Shown piece after piece: positions 1 to 11,300 of a stretch of DNA of 64,000 bases. The position numbers were made by a program, and so were the translations under genes. Positions within the stretch are counted from its first letter, which is position 1, and each line of letters starts with the position of its first letter. Under the pieces are notes generated by a model, which was not told the origin of the DNA, did not search any database, and saw only the letters and a list, made by a program, of their open reading frames with translations. This DNA is from Steinernema hermaphroditum (Eukaryota; Nematoda; Chromadorea; Rhabditida; Steinernematidae): assembly GCA_030435675.1 (NCBI GenBank), contig CM059622.1, forward strand, positions 10,726,001 through 10,790,000, given 5' to 3'.

Positions 1-1
1 C

Positions 2-112
2 CTCATCGCTTCGGTTCTTCTCGTCCTCGTCACTCTGGGGGACACGGCCTTCCACTGCAATCAGCACCTGAAGATCAGCGCGAAGCTCGACCAGTACGCC
101 AAAAACGACTGA
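2..112 (+). CDS. 3' end of a membrane-protein gene (partial)
   Basis: An open frame enters from the left edge and stops at TGA 110-112. It encodes about 36 residues: a hydrophobic stretch (LIASVLLVLVTLG) and then a short polar tail ending AKND. The hydrophobic run resembles a last membrane helix with a cytoplasmic tail, perhaps of a neighbouring chemoreceptor, but too little is present to name it. A-T rich 3' sequence follows. Confidence 0.5.
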   Translation, partial: LIASVLLVLVTLGDTAFHCNQHLKISAKLDQYAKND

Positions 113-342
113 TTTGTTCATGTCAAGACACTATTTTGTTTTTTGAATATATTTGTGCAGAGCTTGCGAAGACACAGTCGCAAGTACATAGCAATTCTTT
201 AAATCACTCCAGATTCACATTCCTGTGAACATGTAGCCTGAAATCTTCCTGTATGATTCCGAGAATTCGAGGAATTCCCATCCTCCCACAGCAATTAGAT
301 CAGCAGCCAATAAAACAAACGGCTCGTCTCGGAAGCTTAATC

Positions 343-1759
343 ATGCAAACACCTGCGATTCCGAGTCCCTCCACATCTTTCTCTCGCGCTGTCTTCGCGA
401 TGGAACTGGCGAACGTCATCACAGGTGTGCACTGTACCCTCATCTTCCTCCTCTTTGCTCCGACCCAGATCGCCCTGCTGTCGGTAGGTGATCCCATACC
501 GACGGAACAGAACCGTCTTAGGTCCTTCGCCGTGAGAAGCGACTCGTCTACAAGCTGATGTTTCACAACGGACTCGTGGAGCTGCTCGTCCTCTCCACCA
601 CCTTCATGGCCGGACTGATGACTCTCTCCCAGTCCGTCTTCTTCCAGCTCTTTCCCAATGTATCTTAGGCAACGCATGCTCTGTCCACAGCCGTTTAGGT
701 GGTCGAGGCTCTTCTTACCTCCGGCAAGGTCGGAATGGTCTTCGCCTTCTTCCTCGTCGCCCTCTACCGACTCCGCGTCGTCTTCTCCATTTCTCTCAAA
801 AGAGAAAAGTTGATCTTCAATGTGAGGACGTCTCATTGATCATGGCTGCATCACGCAGGCACACCCAAAACGCCCACTCATAAGAATTCCATCTCCTAAA
901 AAGCGATAGGAGGATGTAAGCGATAAGGTCCTCTAGTTGTACCATTCTCCATTAGCGGAAGAGGAACAATACCTGATCGTAAAGTGGACTCAAGGGTTAT
1001 AAAGGGCGATACTTTATAAGTTTTAAAATTCTAAGTTCGTTGAAAATAGGGATGAAAGCTGTAGTTTCCCCCCAGTTTCTCTAGGAGACTTCCTTTAGAT
1101 TCTGATAATCTCGATGTGGTCGGCGACGTTGGCTCTCTTCTGCACGATCAAGTCGATGCAACCTAACAAGTCCGTGTACAACCTGAAGACCGGTCTCTTC
1201 ACCGTCTACATCTATGCAGCTTCTTCACTGGCCAAAGCGCTCTTCTGGATCCACCTGACCCTTCTCGTTTTGACCTCCATCTGCTACGCCATAATGTGCG
1301 CCTCCTTCATGATGGCCGTGGGTCCTCTGCGCACTTCTTCCCACGTTGCTTCATTCAGCGTTTCCACTACACCTCGAAGGTGTCCGTCAACACTGCCGAG
1401 GTGAAACTCTTCGTCCAGGCCATCGTGACCACACTGATCTTCGGAATTGTCGACCAGTACGGGTGCCAGATCACCCAGTGTACTGTAGGGATCAACGCTT
1501 TCTACGTGATCGTGATACGGACGCTGCCCGTCATGAACACCCTCTTCTATCTGGCAATTCACAAGTACGATAGCTTCCACACATTGGCTCGAAGTGGCCT
1601 TTTAGGGGACACCGAAATAAAGTGTTAAACTATTTTGGACTCAAGAAGAAGCCGATTGTGATCTATGTCGTTCCTTTGAAGGCGCCGAACACACCGAAGA
1701 AGAGATTCAGCAAGGTCTTCCAGATTCTGAGGACGAAGAATGCCTTTAGACAGAACTAA
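343..1759 (+). CDS. 7TM chemoreceptor (nematode serpentine receptor class)
   Basis: I assembled six exons: 343-483, 522-659, 699-821, 1099-1317, 1359-1564 and 1606-1759, giving about 326 aa. Four introns are only 38-41 nt; the third is 277 nt. The product has about seven hydrophobic segments: TM1 around VITGVHCTLIFLLFAP, TM2 after KLMFHNGLVELL, TM3 ending in ALYRLRVVF, and later helices such as AKALFWIHLTLLVL. The basic cytoplasmic tail ends FRQN. Size, layout and the YR motif after TM3 fit nematode serpentine receptors (srx/srt/srv-like). I cannot fix the subfamily. The start is uncertain: in-frame ATGs lie at 253, 343 and 400. Role inferred: chemosensory receptor. Confidence 0.75.
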
Positions 1760-2015
1760 TCGTGCCTCTTCGTTTAGTTCGTGATATTTCGTGATTAAAT
1801 TTTGGCGTTTGATTCATGAGTTCGATAATGTCGCTGTATGTGGGCCGGTTCGGATCCGAGAAGCGAAGAAATGACCTATAGGAAGCAGCAGGACACGTGT
1901 TCGGGCGATAAGTAGCACGTCGTCTAGTGTAGTCTGCTCTGTTTATCGCACGACGGCGGCACTTCTTAAGACGCCCGTCGATGACTCTGATCATCGGAAC
2001 CCCTTTCGACCCAAT

Positions 2016-2437
2016 ATGACTGTGGACCTCAAGAGCGACCTTCTCTTCGACGAGCTGAAGACTCGCGCTAAGGAGGTATCGCCTTCTGCTAGCCCTGCAC
2101 CTCCGTTCTTCTTTAGGAGGAAGCGTTGGCGATGGACCTCACGAAGAAGGTGAACAGCTCGTTCAGGATCACGATCAACGGCGACGGCGGTGTCTTCAAG
2201 AAGTGGACGATCGACGCGAAGTCATTTCCCCCGCAGATCGAGGAGGGCGACGGCGACGGGAAGAAGGTGGACGTGGAGGTTACCATCAAGGACGAGGACT
2301 TCATGAAGATCGCCGCGGGAACCATGAAGCCCGACCAGGCGTTCATGCAGGGAAAGCTGAAGCTGAAGGGGAATCTCGCCAGGGCGATGAAGCTGAAGAC
2401 CCTTCTTGACCCGAAGATGATCAAGTCCAAGCTCTAG
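2016..2437 (+). CDS. SCP2-domain sterol/lipid carrier with peroxisomal targeting signal
   Basis: Two exons (2016-2075, 2117-2437; 41-nt intron) give 126 aa. Nearly the whole protein is an SCP2 sterol-carrier fold. It starts with a short helix rich in Leu/Lys, has the central beta segment FRITINGDGG...KKWTIDAK, and the family's typical end in which a sheet and helix read QAFMQGKLKLKGNLARAMKL. The last three residues are SKL, a canonical PTS1 signal, so import into peroxisomes is expected. SCP2 proteins bind fatty acyl-CoAs and sterols and support peroxisomal beta-oxidation. Length matches stand-alone nematode SCP2-like carriers (about 115-130 aa). The sequence shows the domain and PTS1 directly; lipid specificity is unknown. 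Confidence 0.9.
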
Positions 2438-3405
2438 AACAATGCATTCTCCACTCTTTTCTCAAAAACTGTATTTATTTGCTGAAATTTTTATTGTGGA
2501 ATTCTATTAAAGTCATGGAAAGAAGTTTTTCCAAAAAGTTTAAGGGGAAAGCTGGTGAAATGATGGCACCAGCTGGCAAAATACCGTAGTGCATGGATAT
2601 AGTGGTGCCATAGATAGCATACAACTTCATGAAGACACGGTTCATAAGAAGTCTTATTGGGCCAAGTTCCTATCCAACGTTTGAGTTGGACCCTTCAGAA
2701 TGATTATGTCTTATATACGAAGGGAGCGGTCGAAATTTTTCAAAATTCTGGAAAAACAGGCAGAAACAGTTGCTCTTTCACGTAATGGCATCAAAATATC
2801 ACTGAGGACATGGTTTGGGTCGTATTGCCCTTTATAACACTTGAGACCACTTTGCGACCCAGCAGGGTGGCCCTATCGTTATGCAACAGACTGTATGTAC
2901 AACACTGTATTTGGAACAAACATTGCCTATCTCTGTAGAGCTTAAGTTGTATGGTAGAGAATTGCGCAATCATATATGAGTCATGTTTTCCTACTTCAGT
3001 TATCGTTCAGTTTCATCCGTTGCAATTAAATCCATTTCTGGGTTAATCGTTCTTTGACAAGGATTAATCCAGCACCACTCTACAGTATCTGGCTTCCTGG
3101 ACAATTTCCGGCACCTTCCTCTCTGAGTGGCTGTGACCTCACTGGCTTATCCGAAGCGGCCGAATTGTTTGCTTGCCATTAGGAAACGCGCAAGGAACGC
3201 AGCGTTGCGATTTGATCGGTGTGCAAATCGGCGACACCTTTGACAGCCGCGTCTAAAACACGAATTATCGGATCCGTGGAGAGAAAACAACGTTTTTATG
3301 AGCGCAGGCGCGATAAGAACGACCGCATTGTGCATTTCTTGGAACGGAGATTGGCCGATCTGATGATAAGACAATAATTCTCTTCCTCCCGGATCGGGCG
3401 TCCGC
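2438..3405. other. intergenic spacer, SCP2 carrier to collagen
   Basis: About 970 nt without a convincing gene. The left part holds the 3' UTR of the SCP2 gene (ATTAAA-like signal near 2505). The right part is upstream control sequence of the collagen gene. Short ORFs here lack homology or splice support. Confidence 0.6.
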
Positions 3406-3413
3406 TATAAAAG
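3406..3413 (+). promoter_or_regulatory. TATA box of the collagen gene
   Basis: TATAAAAG sits about 210 nt upstream of the collagen ATG, in a GC-rich setting. Highly expressed nematode collagen genes commonly have TATA-type core promoters. Motif match and position only. Confidence 0.6.
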
Positions 3414-3621
3414 AGAAAAATCGGCCTCCTACCACATCAGTCAGCGATTTGTGCTCTCTCCTCTCCCTTCTCCTTGATTAGCCCTCCCAAGTTGATTCAT
3501 TCTTCTGCTCATTGTCACTTCGCATTAACTTCACTCTGATTACCGTGACCACCCCCGAATTCTCATCTCGTGTAGTCTTATCCCCTGGTGGCTTCTACAC
3601 AGGTCCCGTTTCAGATCCAGC

Positions 3622-4673
3622 ATGACCGATAAGGACCCCAAGACTCTCGTGTACGAGGCCGAGAGCACTCGCCGCCTGGCTATCATGGGAATCCTCATCT
3701 CCACGGCCGCCACCCTCACCGCCATCATCTTCGTGCCTCTAGTGTACAACTACATGCAGTACGTGCAGTCGTCCCTCCAACTCGAGATGGACTTCTGTCA
3801 CCACCGAACGGACAACTTGTTCGCTGAGTACACCAAGGTAATTCTATGCTTTCCAGCTCTCTCTCAGGCCCTCCTTCAGTACGACCGCGCTAAGGGAGGT
3901 TTCCGCCGACTCAAGCGCCAGGCTCCTAGCCGTGCCTTCGGAGCCGCCAACTACGAAGCCGGCGGAAGCGGTGGCGCCGAGGCCAAGTACGAAGCTCCAG
4001 GTTCGGACCCTAGTCCTTCCACAGCCCTGAACGCCGCCTTTTAGCCGCCGCTGTCGAGGCTGCCCCGGCACCTGCAGCCACGGGATCGTGCTGCAGCTGC
4101 GGAATCGGCAACGCTGGACCTGCTGGACCTCCCGGCGCCGACGGAAAGCCCGGAAACGATGGAGCTCCTGGCAAGGACGGCGAGGCCGGCCCCGACGGAG
4201 AGGCCCAGAAGGCACCCACCGCCGACGACTTCTGCTTCGACTGCCCCGCCGGACCCGCTGGCCCCGCTGGAAACGCCGGACCCAAAGGACCTCCCGGACC
4301 TGCTGGACCCGACGGCAAGAACGGAGAGCCCGGAACTTCCTCCGCTGGCCCACCCGGACCTCCTGGAGAGGCCGGCAAGCCTGGAGCCGCCGGCGAGAAG
4401 GGACCCCCTGGCCCGGCAGGCACGGTCACCGAGCAACCCGGAGTCCCTGGCCCCGCCGGACCTCCTGGACCCGCTGGACCACCTGGCGCCGACGGACATC
4501 CCGGAACGAGCAGCGCAGGACAGCCCGGACCCCCTGGCCCCGCTGGAGACGCCGGCAAGGATGGCGCTCCCGGAAAGGACGGAGAGCCCGGTGGTCCAGG
4601 ACAGGCCGGCCCCAACGGAGACCACGGAGGCTGCGACCACTGTCCTCCGCCTCGCACTGCTCCTGGCTATTAG
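3622..4673 (+). CDS. cuticle collagen
   Basis: Exons 3622-3837, 3880-4000 and 4045-4673 give 321 aa, the usual size for nematode cuticle collagens. Residues 1-72 form the nematode cuticle collagen N-terminal domain with one membrane/signal helix ([24 protein letters not shown]). RRLKRQ at about residue 83 is a furin/BLI-4-type processing site. A cysteine pair cluster (CCSCG) precedes interrupted Gly-X-Y blocks rich in Pro, Ala, Asp and Lys, split by a non-collagenous CFDC insert. The C-terminus has a CDHC cluster and ends PGY. Products of this family are secreted, trimerised and cross-linked in the cuticle, and are usually timed to the moult. Which C. elegans subgroup it belongs to is not clear by eye. 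Confidence 0.95.
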
Positions 4674-5308
4674 GAATCGATCTGGGGTGTGGGCTAATAA
4701 GTAGCTGGATGCAATATGTATTTACCCGATCCGTAGAAACAATAAACATGACATCGGAGCAGATTCATTGTTTGGGGACAAAGGGCATTCCTGAAGGGTC
4801 TCCGTATGTATGACACGGAAGGGTGCCCGGGTGTGCCTCCAGTGGTTGTGAGGAACATGGTGCTTCCATTCCAAAGTACAGTATCGCTATCGCTGTCTCG
4901 TCTTCAGCTGTCATTATCCGATATCCCTTTGTAGACTCGGGCATGCCGATTAGGAGAGAAACGTCTCTCAGAGGAACAACAAACAATGCAAAAACATCTG
5001 CCGCATTGGTCCCGACACGAGAACAAATGCGCGCGGGAAGATTGGGAGTTCGCGCCGTCGGCCAGAGACAGACAGAGACGGAGACATTGTCTGTAATTTA
5101 TGGCGCGCGTCACTCCAGGGGCGCCGACGGAGGAATCACCGAGGAGACTGTTTTGCTATGCAAAGACGACGGCGTTGTTGTGCGGCGGACATCGATCGCG
5201 TGTGATCGGCGTTGTTTGCGCGTCATCTTATCGTTCACACCGTTCCGAGTGTCATTCGAGTTGCATTTAGGTCGGATTAGAACCCCATTCGACGACGACG
5301 ACGTTGGC
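4674..5308. other. intergenic spacer upstream of the coiled-coil gene
   Basis: About 635 nt. The reading frame of the next gene stays open upstream to 4823, so a longer N-terminus cannot be ruled out. Its composition (Arg/Thr/Ser-rich, no domain) does not look like protein. The collagen 3' UTR is within the first 80 nt (AATAAA at about 4740). Confidence 0.5.
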
Positions 5309-8300
5309 ATGTCGCGGGACAGTAGCCGAGAGGAATACACGTTTGAGGACCGCGGAATCGACATTCCCGAGGTGAGCGCCGTCCTGCGGGCGCGATGTTA
5401 TCACCCTTTCTTGCAGGAAGACCCCGGGCAGCAGTCGATGTTGTCGCCCACGGGCTCCACTGACACTGGCCATGGCGGCTCACCCACCTCGATGGCCCAC
5501 ACCGTCACCGAAACGGACGCCTTCTCGGATTCGGACACCGTCCATCTTCACGAGATCGTCACCCAGATGGTCAGTTCATGTTGCTTGACTACTGATTACT
5601 GTCTTTAGACCGCCGAAAGGGACCACTTCAGCAAGAAGGTCGAGCAACTTCGGGCTCGGGTGGAACAGTACGAAAGCACAATCGAGGCGTACGAACGCAA
5701 AGACGAGGAGAAGGATGACACAATCGAGAAACAGCGGAAGATGATCGAAGATCTCCAGAACAAGAATGAGAACCTGCAGAGGAAAAACGAGGATCTGCAC
5801 AGAACCAACATCTACATCGAGGAGCATCGCGACGAGGTACACAAGGTGTTTGGAGAGTGTGGTTCTAGTGATCTCTTCAGATTTCGGACGACGCTTCCTG
5901 TGACACGAGCATTGACGAAGCGTCCTCATCACAGCGTCCCTCCTACAGAAGGGTAAGTTCCTTGGTTGGTTCTGTAATTAATGGATGGATAAATTGTTTT
6001 TATATTTCTTTAGAAAAAAAAGATACCCAATCCGATCAAAAGATGCTCAGTCCGTTTTGTTAACTCTAACGTTTCCAATTGGTTAAGTACAATAACAAGC
6101 CACGGGGATATGTAGCATGTGGGTGGCATTTCTACTTTACGGAAATAGAGGCCAAGTTTGGAAAAATGACCCTTGGATTCACGAAAAGTACGCCTGTCCG
6201 AGACCGTATGCTCCCACCGAGAGATGTTCATATAGACTAAGAGATGTTCATATACTACTCTCTTCGCTCCTACCCTCGCATGTGCTCATCCATAAATGAC
6301 GACATCGAAGAAAATCAATCAGAATAAGATAAAGAGGTCGAAAATGGGACCAAATCATTTTTTGACTCCAAACCCCGCATTTTCTAGGAATGAGGAATTC
6401 GAATGTTGACCGTAAACTGAACACAAAATGTACATTCAAATGGTACATACCTTGAATGACAAACATGCATATATATGTTCATAAACTGCCGCTTAAATCA
6501 CCGGCCATTTTTCATGGATCAACCCAATGCGTTCTTCATACCCAGGTCACACACTATAAATGCAGATTTCACAAAATAAATTTGAAACATAAAACTTTAT
6601 GCATCGGCCTTTGCCTGTCCTAAAACCTACTGAGAAAGAAATTCCAGCGCACCCGAGCAGAACACGACGTCGTCGGCCTACTTAACGAAACAGAAGAACT
6701 GGGGACGGAGCTTAGGCGCCTGCAGATAGAGAACAGTCGACTTCGGGATCTCTGCAGTGAGCTCCAAGAGTCGAGCAGAAAGTCACGCGAGAACGAGCAA
6801 ATGGTACTGATCTGAACGGTGCTTGTTTGATACGGTATTTCTAGTGCGATGCGCAAAAGCGCGAAATCGATCGTTTGACACGACTCCACGACGACCACGC
6901 CAAGCAGATCGAGTACCTGAACAGCGAGCTTATGTTCAGGGATAACAAAATAAGGGGCGCCGCTCATCTAGAGGCGAAAGCGAAGCGACTCGAACAGGAG
7001 TTGTCCACGTTGAAAAGCGCTACCCCCCAAGTTGGCTCGGAGGAGGTAAAGAGGAGAGAGGATCAGCTGAAGAGAAGAACGAAAGAGGTCGACGATCTGA
7101 CGAAAAGGATCGAGGCGCTCCGAGACCAGTACGAAGGCGAGAAAAACAAGAACAAGAGTCTTCAGGAGGAACTTGATCACTTACAGGTGCACTCATTGAT
7201 TCATTAATCCATTTTCGACCTTAAGAAAACGAAAAAAAACACCTGTATTTAAGTGACTCTAAAGCTACTCTATGTTAGCTTCAGTTTTGAAATTTTAAAG
7301 ATTAAAAAAATTTTTAAAATCCACCCTCCCACTCGAAAACAGACTCTCCGTTTTTAGAACGACCATCGTTCCCTACAAGCAAATTCCACAAAAGAACGAG
7401 ACGTCCTTCTGCAGCGCCTCCACGACACAGAGGAACAACTGAAGGGCTTCGAATCAGTGCGCGAGGCCGTCACCAACATGAACCTCTATTCCGAAGCCGA
7501 ACGCACCCGTCAGAGCACGAGTGTCCTCCCCTCGGCGGTCTATCCTGACCTCTCCTACAGCGAACTGAACGCCTCCACTTCTTCCATAACCAGTTCGGCG
7601 ACGGACAGTGAAGATCACGTGATTGGTTTGTGGAAGCTGCTTCCCGAGGAGATCAGGCGCAAGTTCGCCGAGTTCGCGATTGTAAGTGCGGAGCAATTCC
7701 AGCATCACCCATTTACATCCCTAGAGCGACACTGGAAGAACGACCTCCGTTGCCAAATGCATCAAACGGCTGAAGAAGTTGACCCTAAAACTCGACATAG
7801 AAAGGCAAACCTTCCAAGTCAGAGCGCCGAGAAGTGGAGATTCCACTCTTTCGCTTACCCAAAGCATCGAGAGTGTCCACTCCAAGGAGAAGAAGGTGCT
7901 GAGGAATGCCGCCACCGATTGCAGCGGTCTCTACGTGCCCATCTTTGATCACTCGATGACTCCGCGGAATTCCCAGGACTGTAAGGAAGCAATCCTCAGG
8001 ATGGTGACCATGTTCCTTTCAGCACTTTTCCTGGAGAATGTTGCTGGACCTCCACGTGTCCCCTCCCGCGAGCGAATCTTGTTGGAGGAGATCGGAGCAA
8101 CTGGAAAGGTTCGAAAATTTGTGATGCACAGATGCACATGGGGCCGATTTCAGTATACTCATACTGTGGCGGACGAAGTGAACAACGCCATCTCGAAGAG
8201 CGTCGAAATTCGGCCAGTGAGCGTGAGTATCCAAGCCGAGGAGGGTCAAACAGTCGAGAAGCTTCTGGAGGAGAACCTGGTACAGAAACGAACTATCGAT

Positions 8301-9121
8301 AATCTGCGCGCGGACCTGGGCATGAAGAACGCAGATATAGACGATCTGTTGGTTTACAGCTTTCCTTTGTGTCGCCAATCACGCCTATTCAGAAACAAGC
8401 AGCTAGATGAACTGAACGGACTGATTGACGAGTTGGAAGAAGAGAATAAGAGAGACAAAGAGAGGAACCAGAGCTTCGAGCTCGAAAATGAAAGACTCGT
8501 TCGGGAGAAGGAGGAGTTCAGATCGGAGTGCGAGAAACTCGCGGAGAAAGTGTGTCGACTGGAAGAAGACGCACAGCTCTATCAGAGGCAGATTGAGGAA
8601 GACGACGCGAAGGCGAAGGACGTGGAAAACCGGCTGGATGAGCTAGAGAACGCGGCTCTCACGCGGAAACCGCTAGAAGAGGAGTTGAGGAAGCTGGCTC
8701 TGAGGAACTCTGAACTCGAGTTCGAGGTGAAGAAGGTTACAAAAGAATACGGTAGTTCAGGAGTAACTTTGACATCTGTGATATGATGTGGCTTCAGAAA
8801 AGTTGAAAGAGCGCCACAGCAAAGTGAAGAAGGACATGAATGAATCGTTCGACAGAATGGAACGGTTCCAGGAGGAACAGATCAAGAAGATTAAGGTTCT
8901 CCAGATGGGGAACTACGAGCGAGAGGTGAGTTTCCTCTACGCTCTTTTGAAATGCATTCTCTATCTAGAAGTTCATAAAAACGATAAGAAAGAGGATATT
9001 ACGGCTGTGTAAATTCGTGAAGAAGCACCACCCTTCGGATGAAACCCTGCTCACTGAGCTGGACGCGATATCGTCGGGCTGCTCCAGACAGGACAAGGGG
9101 CTCATCGGATCGGAGAGTTAA
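5309..9121 (+). CDS. large coiled-coil protein, unrecognised family
   Basis: Thirteen exons keep one frame: 5309-5371, 5417-5569, 5609-5836, 5881-5952, 6648-6803, 6845-7186, 7358-7681, 7725-7980, 8023-8108, 8154-8347, 8393-8751, 8798-8925 and 8969-9121, about 837 aa. The N-terminal 70 residues are Ser/Thr/Asp-rich and look disordered. Coiled coil then runs through most of the protein: residues about 72-160, 175-400 and 580-790, with heptads such as NKQLDELNGLIDELEEEN. A Ser-rich linker (STSSITSSATDSED) lies in the middle. The last 50 residues are a basic helix plus short tail (FIKTIRKRILRLCKFVKK). This layout suits a structural scaffold (centrosome, cytoskeleton or Golgi), but no signature fixes a family. 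Several introns are multiples of three and readable, so exon edges at 7981-8022, 8109-8153 and 8348-8392 are inferred from splice sites and heptad fit. Confidence 0.7.
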
Positions 9122-9246
9122 TGTCAGCAAACTGTACATAGTATATTTATAACATGTGAGAACAGTCATTTATCATCTAAAGCGACTACCGTATTTACAA
9201 ATTTACAATTGTGAGACCGAGCGGGAAGCGTGGTGTTGGGGCAAAC

Positions 9247-11300
9247 TCAGGCGGCGGCCACCTGGTTAGGCCGGGGCTTGACCTTGGTCCATTCGGCCGG
9301 CTCGCCCTTTCCGAAGATGCAGAAGTAGATGTTGGCGACGTAGAGGAGAACGCCATGGAGCATCCAGACCCACCACCACTCGTCGAAGGTGTCCTCCTTG
9401 ACAAAGATGTTCACGATGACGGGGGCGAGGAGTGTGGCGAGGCAGTTGATAAACGAGTTGTTGCCCATGATGAAGTGGTTGTGGTGCCTAGATGGCCTTC
9501 AGGAAGGCAGCTGGAGGGACAAGTACCTGGCCACCAGTTGGGAGCTCTTGAAGAAGGCGCCGCAGTTGAAGCCGAGAATGGTGCAGCAGCAGCTGAGAAG
9601 CACGAGGCCGAGCATCGGAGCGGTTCTGAAGGGGGCGATGTGGGAGTGCCAGGGGGTTGCGCCTTACGTTGGGGTGTAGGCCATGGCGAAGAAGAAGGTC
9701 CCCATTCCACCGAGGGCGATCGTGTTGAAGAGTTTGACCGACACAACGGGACGGATGCAGGTGAGCTTGTCGCTCAGGATGCCAGCGATCACTTTCATGA
9801 TGAAGGTGAACACCTGGGGGATGGCCGAGAAGAGACCCGTCATCTCCACGGGAAAACCCATAACCTGAGAAAGAAACGGGTGAGTACAGTTGTGCAGATT
9901 CGCACAAATTGGGAAAGCTTGTAGCTTAGTCCAGAGGTCACAGAACCCCCTCTATTGCAAGGTGACAATGCTATAAGGATACGGTACTCGGTACACGTCA
10001 ACTAGGAGTTCTTAAGAGAATCGATTCCTATACCTTGTTAAGATAAGTCGGGGAGTACTGCATGGTGATCTGAATTCCCATGAAGTTGGCGAGGGCTGAG
10101 ATCCAAACGGCCCAAATGGCGTTGGAGGTCAAGATGGCGCGGTAGGGGACGGGTTCCCTCGTGGGCATGTCTTCCTTGCCGCGCTGGATCTTCCCGAGCT
10201 CTCGCTCACTCACATTTCGGTGCTGGTGAGGGGCGTCCCTGAAATGTCCCCTCTTGTCGGTGATCCTTAGGACTGGGCATACCGGTAGAAATAGGCGAAG
10301 AGAACGAAGAGGATTACGGTAATGACGGCGTGCAGATAGTAGACGGAGGGCCATCCCAGGGAGGATTCGCAGAGGATTCCCGAGATCGGCATCGTGAAGA
10401 TGGGACCGAACTGAACCTCATTTAGAAAACCGTTCTCTGCGGGTGGTCTTACTTGGAAGAAACAGGTGAGAAGAGCTATGAAGAAGGCATTCGTCTTGAG
10501 CATCGACCAGTGGGCCGTGACGCAGCCGATCACGTTGAGGCACACGGACAGGGCTGTTCCCTGGATGAACCTCATGAAGAGGAGCCACCAGAATCCCCAG
10601 CTGGCGAAGAGAGGGATGAGCGCCGTGGAGAGGGCCGAGACGAATCCATAGGCGCTGACCACCTTCCGAGGGCCGAAGTACTGAGGGAGAGGGTGGAGAC
10701 GGTGGGTACTCGGGTCCTACCTGGATGAGCCAGATGGTGGGGTAGACGGCGACAAGAGCGCCGACGGCGACTATGGAGAAGAGTTGGCTCTTCTGGGATT
10801 GTGTGTAGTCGTAGGAACCGGCCACGATCTCCTCCTCGAGGTTGTTCGTGGCGGCCTGAAACAAGAAGATGGAATCGGAACCACGTGGACCACTTACGAT
10901 GACATTCATGAAGGTCTCCTTCGGTGACTGTGACCTCAACATCGACTGGATCTCGTTCAGAAGCTGGTCCTGCCGCTCTTGGTTCTCCAGCAGGATCTTC
11001 TGACGCGCCAGGATGAGGGCGTTGATCTCTTCTGGCTGAAGAGACCTCATGAGCTCTATCGCTGGGTTGCGTCCTTACCGTAACGTCCCTTTTGTCCCGG
11101 ACAGCCAGTTCGGTCACATTCTCGGCCGTCCTGTTAGGACTCATGCAGATAATAGTGAAGTTGAGGGTGAGGGTGTTGGAGAGAATGATGCTCAGGCAGA
11201 GCGTCGCCAAGATGAGAATCACATAGCGCGTTCTGTTGGCGAAGGCGAACTTCGGGTTCTTGATGTCGGTGACGTCGTAATCCACGGCGACTACGGTCAT
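9247..11300 (-). CDS. SLC17-type major facilitator transporter
   Basis: Nine exons on the minus strand: 11300-11079, 11035-10898, 10855-10721, 10680-10453, 10410-10283, 10238-10034, 9864-9668, 9625-9527 and 9487-9247. They encode 530 aa with about 12 membrane helices. After TM1 (YVILILATLCLSIILSNTLTL) comes a long extracellular loop with NRT and NVT glycosylation sequons and a Gln/Glu-rich helix. TM2 onward gives the MFS core: YPTIWLIQYFGPRKVV after TM2, then WWLLFMRFIQGTA. The C-terminal FGKGEPAEWT matches the typical SLC17 ending. Family members are Na+/phosphate or vesicular organic-anion transporters. The gene is convergent with the coiled-coil gene, with 125 nt between stop codons. Substrate cannot be assigned. 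Confidence 0.88.

Noticed and set aside
4010..4657. Long minus-strand Gly/Pro- and Ser/Gly-rich open frames opposite the collagen
   Set aside because: They are antisense shadows of the Gly-X-Y repeat, whose GC-rich codons keep several frames open.
4823..5308. Extension of the coiled-coil protein N-terminus by 162 residues
   Set aside because: The frame is open but has no heptads or domain and an Arg/Thr-rich composition; ATG 5309 begins plausible coding sequence.
9211..9924. 237-codon plus-strand frame
   Set aside because: Antisense to the SLC17 transporter exons; the minus strand carries conserved membrane helices and splice sites.
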